From Homalodisca vitripennis (taxonomy: Eukaryota > Arthropoda > Insecta > Hemiptera > Cicadellidae), in assembly GCF_021130785.1 (NCBI RefSeq), contig NW_025777491.1:32004-96003 (forward strand): a stretch of 64,000 bases of DNA. The letters run 5' to 3'. The position numbers and the translations under genes are program-made. Shown here piece after piece: positions 11,568 to 24,109 of this stretch; positions within the stretch are counted from its first letter, which is position 1; each line of letters starts with the position of its first letter. The notes beneath the pieces were generated by a model that was not told where the DNA came from, did no database searches, and was given only the letters and a program-made list of their open reading frames with translations.

Positions 11568-12904
11568 CCATAAATTTAATGTTATGTATTATAGTTTTAA
11601 ATTATTGTCTGATGTTAAGAAAAGTATATGGTGTTCAATGAGGATGTTGAGTATAGCTACATTTCACATTCATTTCCTACATACAAAATTAGTTTCTTTT
11701 AAATGCACTTTTTCTTTAAATAGCAAGCAACATTGATATAAATTTAAAAATATATTTTTATTATATAAATTGTACTTGGAAAATAGATGATTAAAGTCTT
11801 CAATAAATGAGAGTCATATTTATATGTTTATTTAAACATTAACTGATAAGTAAATTTAAGATTAACAACACTTTAAGTTGTTTGAGTTATGCGCTTACCT
11901 ACTTAAATGATTTTTCTTTAAAATATTATGTTAGTTAAATGTATTAAGAAAAATTAAATATCACGGCAGTGATCTGCACATCAAGTCCCTATTACAGATA
12001 ACTGGACTGTTATCAGTCCTTTACTTACCTATTGTTTACTTTCTCAAACCACGTAACTTGTTAATGTGGTTAGATTATATACCATAATAATGTTTTTTTT
12101 GAATATTTGTATATTTTCGGTATAAATTTCATTATTGACATTGCAGTACTAATTATGTATAAATATATTAAATAAATGTAGCGTCAAGTGGATAAAGAGC
12201 ACGTATTCAATACAAATAAAACATTTAAAATTTATATCTCCTAACTATTTTCAGTGATAACAAAATGTATTTTGAAATAATGTTGTTGATATAGTTATGT
12301 TCTGGCTTTAACAGAAACTCCAACTTTTAAATGGTTTTATTTCCATAAAACATTTTGATCTGTTTTAAAGTCTCTCACTTAAACTTAAGATGTTAACGTT
12401 ATATTACCACCTGAAGTCTTGGAAGTTGCAATTACAAATACACAAATTAAAGGAAACTAAAATTAAAAGTTATTTTCATAGTTAATACAGTCCACGTATA
12501 TTTGCCAGACAACTTCAGCTTACAGAGTTTGTCTGGGGGTTACCCTTTTCTTCTTCTGAAAGTGAACGCAAACAAACAAAGCGAGGTTGGATCCATGGCA
12601 ACAAACAATACCCCTAGTGACCCTAATGTTGTAATATATTGCTCACTAGGGCATCGCAGAGTATCGATATATTAAAAACTCTCACCCTATTGTATTGTTA
12701 CAATTCTTCCTGAATAGTATCAAGTAGATTAAATGTGATCTTCACGTTAAGCCTTATATTTTGTGCCTCATTGTTACTACAGTAATTATTAAACCGTACA
12801 GAAATTTCTTTTGATAAGTTTGTGAGGAGGTTTTCTCTCTCAAACTACCAGTTATCAGTAAATAGTAAACAAGAAAACCCACCTTCACACAATTTTTAAG
12901 GGAA
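11568..12904. other. AT-rich stretch; GC-richer part may be LTR-element interior
   Basis: 11568-12480 is plain AT-rich DNA. 12490-12680 is somewhat GC-richer (patches such as GAGGTTGGATCCATGGC) with no clear ORF. If the LTR call at 12925-13675 is right, some of this could be the start of that element's untranslated leader on the minus strand. I cannot show it. Confidence 0.4.
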
Positions 12905-12909
12905 TTCCA

Positions 12910-13675
12910 CCTTGGGTCACCAAAGTAAAAGGAGAAACACAGTTTAAATGAAACATTGGTTTGCTTTATTAAATGTTATCCCCCATATACGTGCAATATA
13001 TACAGGTTAGCTTTATTTCCTTAACATTAATATTTAAAAACCGGTGTTCCCTTGAGAACACCCTCACTGGTCTAGCAGTGCGTTTTGGAGATTAGCATAG
13101 CTGCCATGACACTATGGTCCTCAGTGTATACAATGGCGTATGTTGACCCCCATAGCTCTGAGTCCTCTCGACTGGCCAGCAGACCATCACATCAAAAATC
13201 ACGACTCCTACGAATACCTTTGATCAGGTAGCGACCCTGCATCATAGTAAAACTTACACTCACAAAATCTATTCATATGTGTGAGATAACATGTGGAGGG
13301 AGTGGAGGTCAATCCCAACCCATCCACATCTTTTACTAATGACATCGGTGGCTCAGCACGCTCTTCCAATATTCCGTGGGCTTGACACGCCCCTGCAAAT
13401 TAGTCGTTGGCTCAACTCGCCCACCCGACGAAGTATTGGGGGCTCAAGACGCCTGTCCAACTGGTCAAGCCGCTAGGCCCCGACTCCTTACTCCATGCCA
13501 GCAGCTTATCTAGCAAATAGGTAGAGGGGTGATATTCGGTATGGCGAGGGCTGTTAAGCAGTAGAGCAGAGTTTGACTTGTTAGTTTGTAAGATTTTTAA
13601 TCCCATTTAACTGCACTATACTATTTCTATAGTTTTTTCTTGCAACCTGGTATTGTTATTCTCCCCCTCCCCTAC
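12910..13675 (-). mobile_element. Probable LTR plus primer-binding-like site of a BEL/Pao-type retrotransposon
   Basis: Read on the minus strand from 13675, the block opens TGTAGGGGAGGG, has an AATAAA signal near 13012-13018, and is followed at 12924-12910 by TTTGGTGACCCAAGG. A TGGTGACCC stretch just after the LTR is typical of BEL/Pao elements. The block is far more GC-rich than its flanks and contains a perfect hairpin arm pair (GGTGTTC/GAACACC) near 13041-13060. No second LTR, no protein and no terminal CA next to the primer site were seen, so this is a fragment at most. Alternative: another kind of dispersed non-coding repeat. Confidence 0.45.
13350..13475 (+). repeat. Degenerate tandem motif inside the LTR-like block
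   Basis: GGCTCAGCACGC, GGCTTGACACGCC, GGCTCAACTCGCC, GGCTCAAGACGCC and GGTCAAGCCGC start near 13350, 13379, 13409, 13441 and 13463, at spacings of about 29, 30, 32 and 22 bases. The sense is unknown. It could be a repeated protein-binding site or simply a tandem expansion in the LTR. Confidence 0.6.
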
Positions 13676-15919
13676 AATACTAGGGGATCTTAAACACTCG
13701 TTACAATATTTATAACCACATTGCAGGTGAATATAATCTATTTGATCTCTAAAACAATAAATAATCTATATCAAAGTAAGCAAATGTCAATCGTATAAAA
13801 ACATATTCCAGGTTCTAGATTTCCAACTATCTCAAATTGATTTTATATTGAAACATAGTATGAGAGAAAGATCCTCTTCTAAACAATTAGTAATTGGAAA
13901 TATTTTCAATATATGAGACAGTCAAAAATTTGTCAAATAAAGGTTTAAATCGGTAGTAGTTAAATTTTACTGTATAATTGTGATACTTCCACCTTATGTT
14001 GATTGACCTAGCCTGATACATTTTCTATCCCGCAATAATGCAGTTTCTTGCTTACTATAACATAATTCCCTGATTACGCTAAGACTCGAAATATGTATAA
14101 AGTTTTTGTCTTAAGAGTTAAATATTTAGTCTTTTCCCCAACAACAAACTGGTATTGGAAAATTCCAATGATATAATTTATTTTGCTTGTCTTAGCTTAT
14201 GCGACTGTTCCTAGTTGTATAAATAAACAATTTCAACAGACATACAAATTTTTTATTTGGTATCAATAATAGAAGTTCCATAAATTTTACTTTTTTCTTC
14301 TCCAGTTTTGCAAAACCAAGCTTTAAAAAAACTGGTACAAAGTTGTATTATTAAAATAATTTTAAAAATAATATACGGTACACAACTTAACTTTACATGT
14401 TATTTTAAAAATTAAAACCGTGATCCCTTTGATACTAAGACAGCATGAAACAATTTACTGCATTCCTCATATATAATTTGGGAAGCATAACTATTTTAAA
14501 TTTTATTCACAAGCGGATTCTTATAAAATAAATTTTATATACATGTAAGTAAAAACAAACTTTCTTTCTATTGATATTATGACATTGTTTGAACCACAGT
14601 GATAACATTGTTAAATGGACATATTCCAGTAGTTCTGTAGATAAAATAATACAGTAATTATACAAAGAGAATATCTGTTTACCGGTTTTAAAGTATCTTT
14701 GTATGAGCTATAAGTGATTTATAATCTGATAATGTGGTCCTTTTAATTTAATCATGTGATTGTTCTAATCTAATTCTTAAAAACTAATTTAATGGGAGAA
14801 TGTGTAAAGTAAAGTTTCAAATCCGTAGATAATGTTCAGTTAAAATTAAAGTCAGAATGAGTGGGTAAGTGTGAACAAGAGTATCCAGAGACATCCAGAA
14901 CCCACACGACACTAATGGCTTACGCGACCTGTGTCCCGAGTATTCGTCATAGAGGCTGTAACATCAATTTCATTTACAAATTAGGGATCAGATGGTTCTG
15001 AGTGAGTATTAATTACTTCACGGTACGTAGCTTTGTTAACTTCTTATTGTTGATACCCTAGTTGCAAAATAACCATTATGATTATATATTCTATAGCCTC
15101 TTTGAATAATATAAATAATAATAAAACATTAATCGAAGGGAATAATTAAAAATTGAAACATTACATCTTAAAAGATTTAAAAATATATGTTTTGCTTATT
15201 TGTAACCATGATAATATAACTCAACACGTAAACAGAACACTATAGTTCTCAACAATTCACAATTTTTTCCATTTACATTTCAGAACTCATATACAAAAGG
15301 TTGACTGTAAAAAGATTGTTTCAAAACTAATATAACTATAATACGATCATCTTTTTCGATTAGATTTTTAGATTGCTTTTCTTACGGTTTGATGTCATAA
15401 ATATAGATGTGAAATTATGACATATTCTTTGTTTTAAGTTTTATTTTTAAGACTTTTATTTGCTTATTTTATACGACCTACAAAATGCTCAAATATTTAT
15501 TATGAGTAAGGATGTATGCCAAATGATTCATAAAGGTTACTAATTTTACTATGAAGTATGTACTGTAACAACTAATTACAATTACGCATAGCAAATAATA
15601 TAAGTTAACTATTGTCAATTCCAACTATAGTAAATATGTCACGTAGTCTAACGTGTCATTGGACATTTAGAATCCGCTTCATCAATGTCTAATGTTCATG
15701 AGTAGAGTTTCATGATTGACAAGTTAGTTATATATACCAAATGTGACAGTGGCTACATGGTTCAATAAACTTCATTAGTTACAATAATTCTGTAAAACTG
15801 TATTTTAACAAGACTTTTTTTGTTTGTTTGAAATGAAATCTATGTAAAACACTTTGGCCAAATTATACTTCAAGCGAGACTTTTAGTAGCATCTTAATAG
15901 TGACATCTCAATTTTACTA
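13676..15919. other. AT-rich stretch; one dispersed repeat
   Basis: There is no gene-like frame. The recognisable item is the repeat at 14871-14936. The rest is AT-rich with no internal pattern I could follow. Confidence 0.5.
14871..14936 (+). repeat. Dispersed repeat family 2, copy 1
   Basis: It runs from GTGAACAAG through CGACACTAATGG, TACGCGACCTGTGTCC. It matches 27877-27942 in reverse complement along its whole length, and the core of 25999-26043 in the same orientation. The type of element is unknown. Confidence 0.65.
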
Positions 15920-16337
15920 ATGTAAAGTAATACATTAATTTGTTTTCCACCTTTTTGAGTTTTTTATAAATATTTTTTCCTTTGCGTAATTATTTATTAT
16001 TCTACTTTTGTTGATATCTACCTATAATTTATTTGTTTTTTATTGTTTTTTTATGTAAAGTACAATTTATTTGAATTAATTTTCTTAGTTGTTTCCATAC
16101 TTGAGTAATTATTGTTGTTTGTTACTCTTTATTTTTATTTTTTGTTATGTTTTTTATATTTATAACTTGTTATATCTTTGGATACTTATTATTTACTATC
16201 AAATTTTTGTATACCTATTTTGTTACTTTATGTAGATTTTTCATCTGATTGTATTAATTTTATTTTCCGCTGTATTCTACCATCTATGCTTATCTTTGTA
16301 AATTGGCTGCTGCCGTTGGAAATAAATAAATAAATAC
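15920..16337 (+). repeat. Likely 3' tail of a truncated LINE
   Basis: A T-rich untranslated-like stretch leads into TTGGCTGCTGCCGTTGGAA and a short (AAATA)-type tail, AAATAAATAAATAAATA (16321-16337). Short 4-5-bp tandem tails after a small GC-richer block are the usual 3' end of insect non-LTR retrotransposons. No coding part remains, so the left limit is a guess. Confidence 0.5.
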
Positions 16338-16537
16338 CATATTTTACACTATAGAATTATTTACTGAAGAACCTGTAAATAATGAAAACTTCACATGTTG
16401 ATTTTTACTTTCTAATCATATTCGGCAATGAATACAAATCACAAACTTAAGATGGTGTGTTTCTTTTATTATTATTTTATTCTCTTTAATTTATAAAGTG
16501 CAAATTATTTTGATACGTCAGATCGTGTTAGCTCTCG

Positions 16538-16609
16538 GAGTGATGTGGTTTTAGCGGTAGTCACAGCCTCTGGGCTATAGCTTTTGTCATTATTTCAGCC
16601 AAACTGGCT
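16538..16609 (+). repeat. Dispersed repeat, copy 2 (unclassified)
   Basis: Partner of 5234-5309. The same ordered blocks are present, and both copies end CAGCCAAACT-x-GCT. Confidence 0.75.
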
Positions 16610-16619
16610 GCTACGTACA

Positions 16620-19600
16620 GAAAGTGCCGTGCAGTTACGATTTATGTTTAGGCCATGTAAAGGATTGAATTGTCATTATAGTTCATGGTAAAAATGAAAA
16701 CAATCTGGTGTATATACAAAGAGGTGAAACTAATTTCTTTCTAGAACAATTAGTATATCTGAAATTTCTAAAGGAACCAACGTAAAACATAATATAAATA
16801 ATGTCTATGTGGTTTATAATAACGATTATAAAAATAAGACTCATGGTATTTGTATTTAATTAAGAGAAAGGGAAGTTTTTTCCGACAAAAAGTCAGATAT
16901 AAATAAAAATGAACTACTGGTATAGAAAATTAGTAATGGTAGTGCGAGTTTTTAATGATGTATAAGATCTGTGGGAAAGGACAGATCGATTGCAGATTAA
17001 TCACGTCAGCCGTTACAGTTCTATTCAGAAATCAAACACTTCCAAGTTTGACTTTGATCGCTCTTCGCTGATCCAGTTTAGAAGTCTGACTCCAAAGTTC
17101 TGTCTCTGTCAGGCTTAAAGCAGGCCTTAAGTGCCGAGAATGAGGAGGCTATAGAAGTTAACTTCATTTACCGGGATTTGGTATACGTGTTCTAGTAAGT
17201 GATTGTCAGATATAATTATATCGTCACTTTCGTATATAAGAATGTGTTTTATTATGCTATTGAACGTAGAAACTAGGAATATTTAAACGTGTCACTAACA
17301 ATATATAATATTCATTTTGGTGTACCCTTGATAGAATGAGTTTAGGTAATAAAACCTAGTCATACATGCGTGTTTCCTACGGGCGTCATGTGTGTTTGAG
17401 CTAATCCATCAGTGGATCCTGATGAAGTAAAAAGTATATGTTCCGGATTGCCTTATAACTTTTAAATATTTTAATATAACATATATTAAGACTAACCATT
17501 TTATTCTTATACTATATTATTGAATAAAACTAAATTTGTCTCACGAAAGGCTCTGAAAAAAATAAATATTTTACATTAATTTTACTAGACGTTTGTTTAT
17601 TACACTAAACGCTAGCAATAAACATTTTCATTTACACTAAAGTATCCAAGTTTCCTGGAAGATTACATCCAACTTTAAATCCATTAATTTAATACAGCAA
17701 TCATAAGACCAAATGGATGAAATATCTTAGAATGTTTTTCCTTCTATAATTTATTACTTTGCAACTGTACTTATTATGATTACAAACAGCATAGTTTTTT
17801 GTGTCCAAGAGCAGGATTTTGAATATAGGCCATATTAAATTTTCCTGTCCAACGACCAATACAACAATTACGTTTTTTGTAACATATTAGACAACTACTG
17901 AATAAGGGTTTCATCAGGATAAAATTAGGAACATATCCTGGATAAAAATATAATAAAGAAAGTATTATAGCAAATTTAAAATTCATAAACAACTCAATTC
18001 ACTCTGAAATTGTCTTCAGAAAATAGGTATATATAGAGAAAAAAAACATAAGGGATATTTATACACTATTCTCAAACTTGATATCACTTATATAGAAACT
18101 AAGCTTCATGCAAAACTTTTACTCTTTAATGCTGTTTGTTCTAGATATCCTGCGGACAGGAAAAAGATAGAGGATCAGTGTTTATGAGCACCTGAGTGGC
18201 AACCATTGAACCGTTCCTACATCCAAGTTTCATGTGAATTTTTATCCTGCAAATAAAACGTAGTATAATATATTTTAAACTTTGTATTTTATTCAAAAAT
18301 ATATATAAAAGGAATAAAACTATGTTGTGACCAGAGATTTTGTGGAAACAAGTGAAGATGGACCAGTATATCTTGTAGCGACATTCTTCACGATCGAGCC
18401 GGACTGCATCCGGCTTGGTCGTCTTCTGGGGAACTGTTTTACATTTATTTTAAATTTAAATACTTAAAATATGAATAAATCAAGCTATTAAGGAATTTCT
18501 TAAGACATTTTAATAATAATGTTTAGCTTGAATTTTATTTATAAATACACGAACATACTAACAATACTAGATCAATATATGTGCCAAACATCCAAAAAGT
18601 ATTCTACATTAGTATATTTAAATTTATTTAACAATTTAAATACATAAAATGTAAGTTTCGCTATTTCTTTATGACAACTAACAGTCTTAAAAACAGTAAT
18701 ATACAGAAGTGTTGTTTGCAATTTTGAGGTTATTGAACGTAATGTACTGTTAAACCGGGTTAAAATATATGAGTTTAATGTTAAAAACAGTTTCACGAAG
18801 AAGATTTTATCATTTAATTTTTAATTAATATTGTAATGTATAAAAGCTAAAGCACACTTTACAATATTGGTACAAAATATTGACATTGAAATAAAATGAA
18901 ATCTAATTGTTGTTAAAAGGTAAAATATATCTGACTTATTGCAGTTTTAATCCTATCAATGAATATTTGTATTATTTTTACGTATTAATGTATCCTGTAT
19001 TATACAACTAGGAATGATATTCAGAAATTAGGCATTTTGTTTTACCAACTTGAATCTATATTTGAATATGTTTTGTCGGAATGTATACATTTTATTTAGG
19101 TTTCATTTATAAAGCTAATTAATAATAGCTCATCCTGTTAGTTATTATTCTACCAAGCTATACCCAAGAACCCCATAGAACTGAGAGACAGCTAGGGACT
19201 AACCTTAAGAGAATAAATTTCTATGACCGATGTATAAAACTGTAATAAAAAGTACAGCAATATACGTCTGTCATTCTTTATGGTAAATGGAAAAAAAATC
19301 CGCTTTCTCAACGTAACAATATGTTTGAGCTTATTACAACTGGTTATATTAGCCATTCAGAAGAACGTATTATCTGGAAATACAGCACCTAAAATTTCTG
19401 CACAAAAAATTGTTGTATGTATTATTAGCATTTAAATAACATTATGTAATTTAGTTTATAATAGGCTATCATGACTACTTTTAAGCAAAATACAGACTAG
19501 AATAACGAAAGAATGTAGAATCACGGGTTCTAGAACTACACAGATATAGTAAAGCTGTAAGTAGTTACTTATTCGTATCAACGGATTTAAAACTTAAAAG

Positions 19601-20073
19601 TTTAAAATTTTTCTTACGCACAAAATTTAAATGCAATGATGGTGATCAGTGGTGTCTTAATCACTTAAATCTCTTATAAATTTGATATCATTAAAATTAA
19701 CTGTCAATAGTTTATTATTAAATTATCGAGATCAAGTTTTACAACAGAATCTAAAGACCTGTTAATGCAAAAGTTTTTAGCTCTAGTCTTGTGCCACATA
19801 AACTAAATATATCGCTGGAAAATGACCTGGAGATATGTATGGTGCAATATAGTAAAACAGAGTCTTCTGTTAGCACGACCTGTTACATGAGACTGTTCGT
19901 TAGACGCATGCCGTGATAAAATGTTACTGCTCGAGTCACATGTTTACGACATTGTTAATAACATTTCTGATTATATGTGAATGCTGATTTTGACTTCAGT
20001 TCAACTTCCATTTTTGTGCCCCTAATGAGACTATGAGAATACATCTTCATCTATTTTGCAATATATTTTATAG
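16620..20073. other. AT-rich stretch with one strong hairpin
   Basis: There is no gene-like frame; 17780-17992 and 18572-18796 on the minus strand are AT-driven ORFs without motifs. A GC-richer patch at 16970-17160 is unexplained. The notable item is the hairpin at 18390-18422. Confidence 0.5.
18390..18422. repeat. 14-bp stem, 5-nt loop hairpin
   Basis: ACGATCGAGCCGGA (18390-18403) pairs with TCCGGCTTGGTCGT (18409-18422) around the loop CTGCA, with only two G-T wobbles. On the minus strand it is preceded by CCCCAGAAGACGACC, which faintly recalls the terminal motif of Penelope-like elements. It may be a relic of such a terminal repeat. Confidence 0.6.
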
Positions 20074-20288
20074 ACTATGTATCTTTGATATCGAAACGAT
20101 GTAAAGGGTCTATGAGCTTCTTCGTTACCAACTTTTTTGAACTTCTTAAGACAAACATTACTGAAGTTCCTGGAGTTACATTTGCGACAGCGTTAGATTC
20201 CAGATTGGATAAAACCTTCCCAATGGTTTTTCCCAGCCATGGAGCTACGTTATGTTTGATAACTAACTTGTATTATCTTATCCACCAG
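20074..20288 (+). other. Candidate internal exon, unidentified
   Basis: An open frame is bounded by an acceptor-like TTTTATAG (ending 20073) and a donor-like CAG|GTACTT (GT at 20289). It would read as 215 bp, phase 1 in and phase 0 out, and includes SMSFFVTNFFELLK and PSHGATLCLITNLYYLIHQ. I recognise no domain. Composition is only slightly richer in GC than the flanks, so chance is a serious alternative. Confidence 0.22.
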
Positions 20289-21489
20289 GTACTTACCACA
20301 TGTTATGAATTATCATTGTACCAGATTGAAATGTTATCGGTCTACTATTAAAATATAAATATCTTATTTAGTTAGAATAATCTGAACAAAAAATATATAT
20401 TACAGTTTTATATTGGTGAAAGCACTAGATAATATTTTATCAGCATGCAATCTTTATTAAGTATTTTTTTATATCAATGGCAATTCGTAGCTGCAGTATC
20501 ATACAATGTAGCTATTTAAAATAATTACTAAACAGAGACAATGTAAAGGTGAATATATATATATATATATATTAATTTTGTTAAATCAAATAAACGTTTG
20601 TGACTATAACATGCTGTGGTTAAAATGTACAAATGATGTTATTGAATTTGCTACATTGTCCTTTAGCAAAGTAATTCGTTAACTATCTTATTGCCTGTGA
20701 CTATACACGTGGGGTTCTAATGAGCTTGCAAAGTTGGGTTTGATAATTTTAGGAGTTGGAAATCCTATTTCCGTTCTCAATTTTAAGTTTTAATAATGAA
20801 GGATGATGTTGACTGGTTATTAATAAAATAAAGTAACTATAATTTTACTTATTACTTATATTTTTACTATTAAATACAAAAAAAAACTTTACAAATCAAA
20901 TACAATATTATTGTGTAAAAACAAAACCTTACTTATGGATAAAGATAACAATTCATATGCCTTTGAGGTTTCATTGAATATTGATTTTAAACGTGCCACA
21001 AATATTATTGCGCAATTTCATATAATGTGTCATTATAATAAATCGAAATGACGTATGTTAGATACGTAGATTTTATATGACCAGCACCCCTAGCTTTGTA
21101 TAACCTCTACGTCAATTAATGTCCTAAAATACAACAAGAGTGTTTAGGGTTTTATTTGGAACTGAAATATCTCATATACCTTAAAGTATTGAAAGGTATT
21201 GAAGTCCTTAATGTATTTGCATTCTATTCGTAGTTGGCCTTATAGCCAATAGTAGTCCGTGTTCTGTGCCTGACACTTATAATCAAGGAACTGTTTATGG
21301 CCTTTGGGTTTGTCCGCACATTATTTTAGAAAAGTCCGACACTTACATAAAACGTAGAAGGTAACTTAAATGTTGTATAATCGTGTCGTAAATTACCCAT
21401 ATCGTATAGTATACCCACTTCATAAGTGTGGGAATCGGAGTAATATTTACAAGTGAAACAATCACAGACTGAAAACTAATTACAATACC
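20289..21489. other. AT-rich stretch, nothing recognised
   Basis: It contains a short (AT)n run at about 20555-20571. No gene or element end was seen. Confidence 0.5.
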
Positions 21490-21740
21490 AACCATAATTC
21501 TCGTACTTTGGACCCAAGGAATACAATGCCCTACCACCTGCTGTTAAAACCCTACCCTTAAGTAGTTTTAAAAGGAAGTTAAAAGAAATTAACTTAAGTT
21601 ATTAGGTAGCCACTTATGTATACTTTATTTTTATGCTGTTTCAGCTTATTATGTAATTGACCTGAGTTAATTTGAAAAGCAGTTTGTAAATACTGAAATT
21701 CGCTTGAAAAATAAAGTCATTATTTATTTATTTTTATTTA
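21490..21740 (+). pseudogene. 3' end of a Jockey/CR1-like LINE: last residues of RT ORF and 3' UTR
   Basis: On the plus strand, about 21507-21604 reads YFGPKEYNALPPAVKTLP, then SFKRKLKEINLSY and a TAG. The pattern YFGPK-x-YNALP-x-x-(I/V)K, followed by FKRKLK, is the usual C-terminal tail of Jockey/CR1-type reverse transcriptases. Just upstream, NYNTN in another frame fits the preceding YNTR-like block, so there is a frame break. Behind the stop comes a short 3' UTR and an AT-rich tail around 21715-21745. The copy is extremely 5'-truncated and cannot encode an enzyme. Confidence 0.7.
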
Positions 21741-21744
21741 TAAT

Positions 21745-23948
21745 GACATTCAAGAAGGGTCTGTATCTATACAAACATAACTGTTTGTACCACAGTTCCA
21801 GCACTCAATTATTGTGAGTGAAACAAAATTATTAATAGGTACAGTGTAGTGACAATCAATGCACTATGCTTACAAGCTTACTCAATCTCCAGCCCTTTAT
21901 GAATAATTTATTCCGTTTACAAATTGAAACAAATGTTTATTTGTTTATTTTTACGTTCTTTCTAAAAAGCCGTTTATTTTATTTAGATAAAATACTTTTA
22001 TGTGTAGCTTTTTCATTAATTGAAGAGAAGATAAAAGAAAGTATATAAAAGTAAAATTCTATATATCCTAAATCATACGCGGCTTCTAACTAAATACGTT
22101 ATATAAAATAAATTAAGGTCGTAGTTTGCAATCTACTTTGTGATGACTATCCCATTCTCCCAAAATTATGTTCACTTATATCTCACTTGAGAAATTCATA
22201 TATTCATAATCCAGCCCTTTGCTCCCAAGGGGCCTTTATAATACCAGAAAGTATCTGATGCAATTTTCATATTTTGTTTTCATACAAATCTAGATTTAAT
22301 AACTAATTTTACCATTCATAGTCTCTAATAATTATTATTGTTGGAATTTTCCATTTCTCAAGCCTCCCTTTTTGCTTATCAGGAATTAGAAGTTTCGTAG
22401 CATCCAAAATAAGTATAAACCATCGAGGATTATTTATATAACGATAAAACGCACCCAAACTTTTATAACAATTCAAATCAATTCTGTTGTCATTGCATAG
22501 GCCAAGGCTCTCACTAGGCCATTTAAGTGCGATTTGAAGCTAATGAGAGAAATTGTGTGTTAACTCAGAAGAAAGTCAAACTGATAGATTTACCTGAACT
22601 TTTCATTGTAATTGGCATAATACAAAATAATGTTCAACTATGCATTATTATTACTGATATTTTATATAAAAGATTCCACTTATATCTTTTTCATACAATT
22701 CTGTTTAAGATATGACTTTATTTGTAACTATTGAATGATTTAGTTTTCAAATTTCAAAACCTGTTAATTTCTTGGCGTTGTAGTACATATTTACTGTTTT
22801 ACAAAAACAATTTTGTTTGTTTTTACTTTTATAATTTACTTCAACTAACGATAAGATTATTATATCAAATTAAAACTATATTCAGTAGATCACGAGAAGG
22901 AAATGGATGTAGTATAACAAATTAAAGGGTAGTTCTTAAGAACCAGCGTTACATGTTACTTGACACTATTAAGATGACCTTTGTAGTGTCCCTGAGACTC
23001 CGATGCTCTAAGGGTTAATTTGTGATCTGACTACAATTTTAGACGTCAGGTATTTGTTTGGGTTTTGAAGAAAAACCATTTGCCAAGCATGACTTTAATA
23101 TTTGAAGTTATTTTTATTTGTTAATTTTCGTGCATGCTTAAGTATATTGAACTTTCTGGTTTTAGCGTAGATGCTACATTTGCTAAATACAAATAGACAA
23201 AAATCCATTCACAAACGATATAAATATAGAATTAAGTATTGAGACTACTATTATTTTATTCATGTCTTTTGCTCAAGTATGTATGTTTGTTATGATACAT
23301 AAAGAGATCTTGAAGTTAAATATGAAACTTCCAGGAATTAAACATTGTTGACTAAAAGCTTCGGAAGCTCAACTATAAGCGCCAGCTTGGGGCTAAGGGA
23401 GTTAAAAGCCGGAACTTCAATCCCTTGTCTAATAAATTCTGTTGAGATATTCCCAAGCAATAAATATTTAACAAGACAAAACGACTCTAAGTAAATACGT
23501 TTGAAGTTTTAGAATACAAATATTTTTGTCGACTTATTAATTTTGTACAAATTGTTCAATTAAAATTTGTCATATGTATCCTTCCCAAACCTAATTCTCA
23601 TTCAGCATTCTGGCACATATTTTCTCAATGTCCACAAATATGTATGGTCTTTGGGATCAAAGAAAAATATCTTATATGCCGCAAGGTTTCAATGTGCATT
23701 AAAAAAATATCGTTGTTGTTTTATAATGGGCCTCTTGTACAGCTGTTCTGGTGTATATTTTTCAGTGGTGAGCATAACTTATGAATAATATATCAAATAT
23801 GGCTGTTTTAAAACCTTGCTGTCAGGTAATAAAAATAGTTTAAAATTTGAAACCTACAATTATTAATATAAAGGTATTTCTGAGAATTAATATGGCAAGG
23901 AAGAAGTAGGTAATTTTAATTTGTCTATAACAAGATTTTACTTTGTAG
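21745..23948. other. AT-rich stretch, nothing recognised
   Basis: ORFs at 21866-22048, 22527-22925 and 23567-23788 are Phe/Ile/Asn/Lys-rich frames as expected by chance at this base composition. There are no motifs. Confidence 0.45.
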
Positions 23949-24099
23949 GCCTAGTGCCTGATTCTGGTACTTTTTATTCTCCGAGAGTTCTCAATTTCCA
24001 ACTGACCTCTGGCAGATACTGGCATCTGATACCACACGGCTCTGGGAGGTGTCAGACTTTAGAACCTCACAGCACTCGGCAGCTCTATGTCTCTTGCAG
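23949..24099 (+). other. Candidate internal exon, unidentified
   Basis: This 151-bp block is markedly GC-richer than its flanks, preceded by TTTTACTTTGTAG (AG at 23947-23948) and followed by TCTTGCAG|GTAATT (GT at 24100). Only one of three plus-strand frames is open through it: VPDSGTFYSPRVL, LTSGRYWHLIPHGSGRC, HSTRQLYVSC. It would be phase 1 in, phase 2 out. I recognise no family. It could instead be an exon in a non-coding transcript or part of an old repeat. Confidence 0.33.
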
Positions 24100-24109
24100 G
24101 TAATTATTG

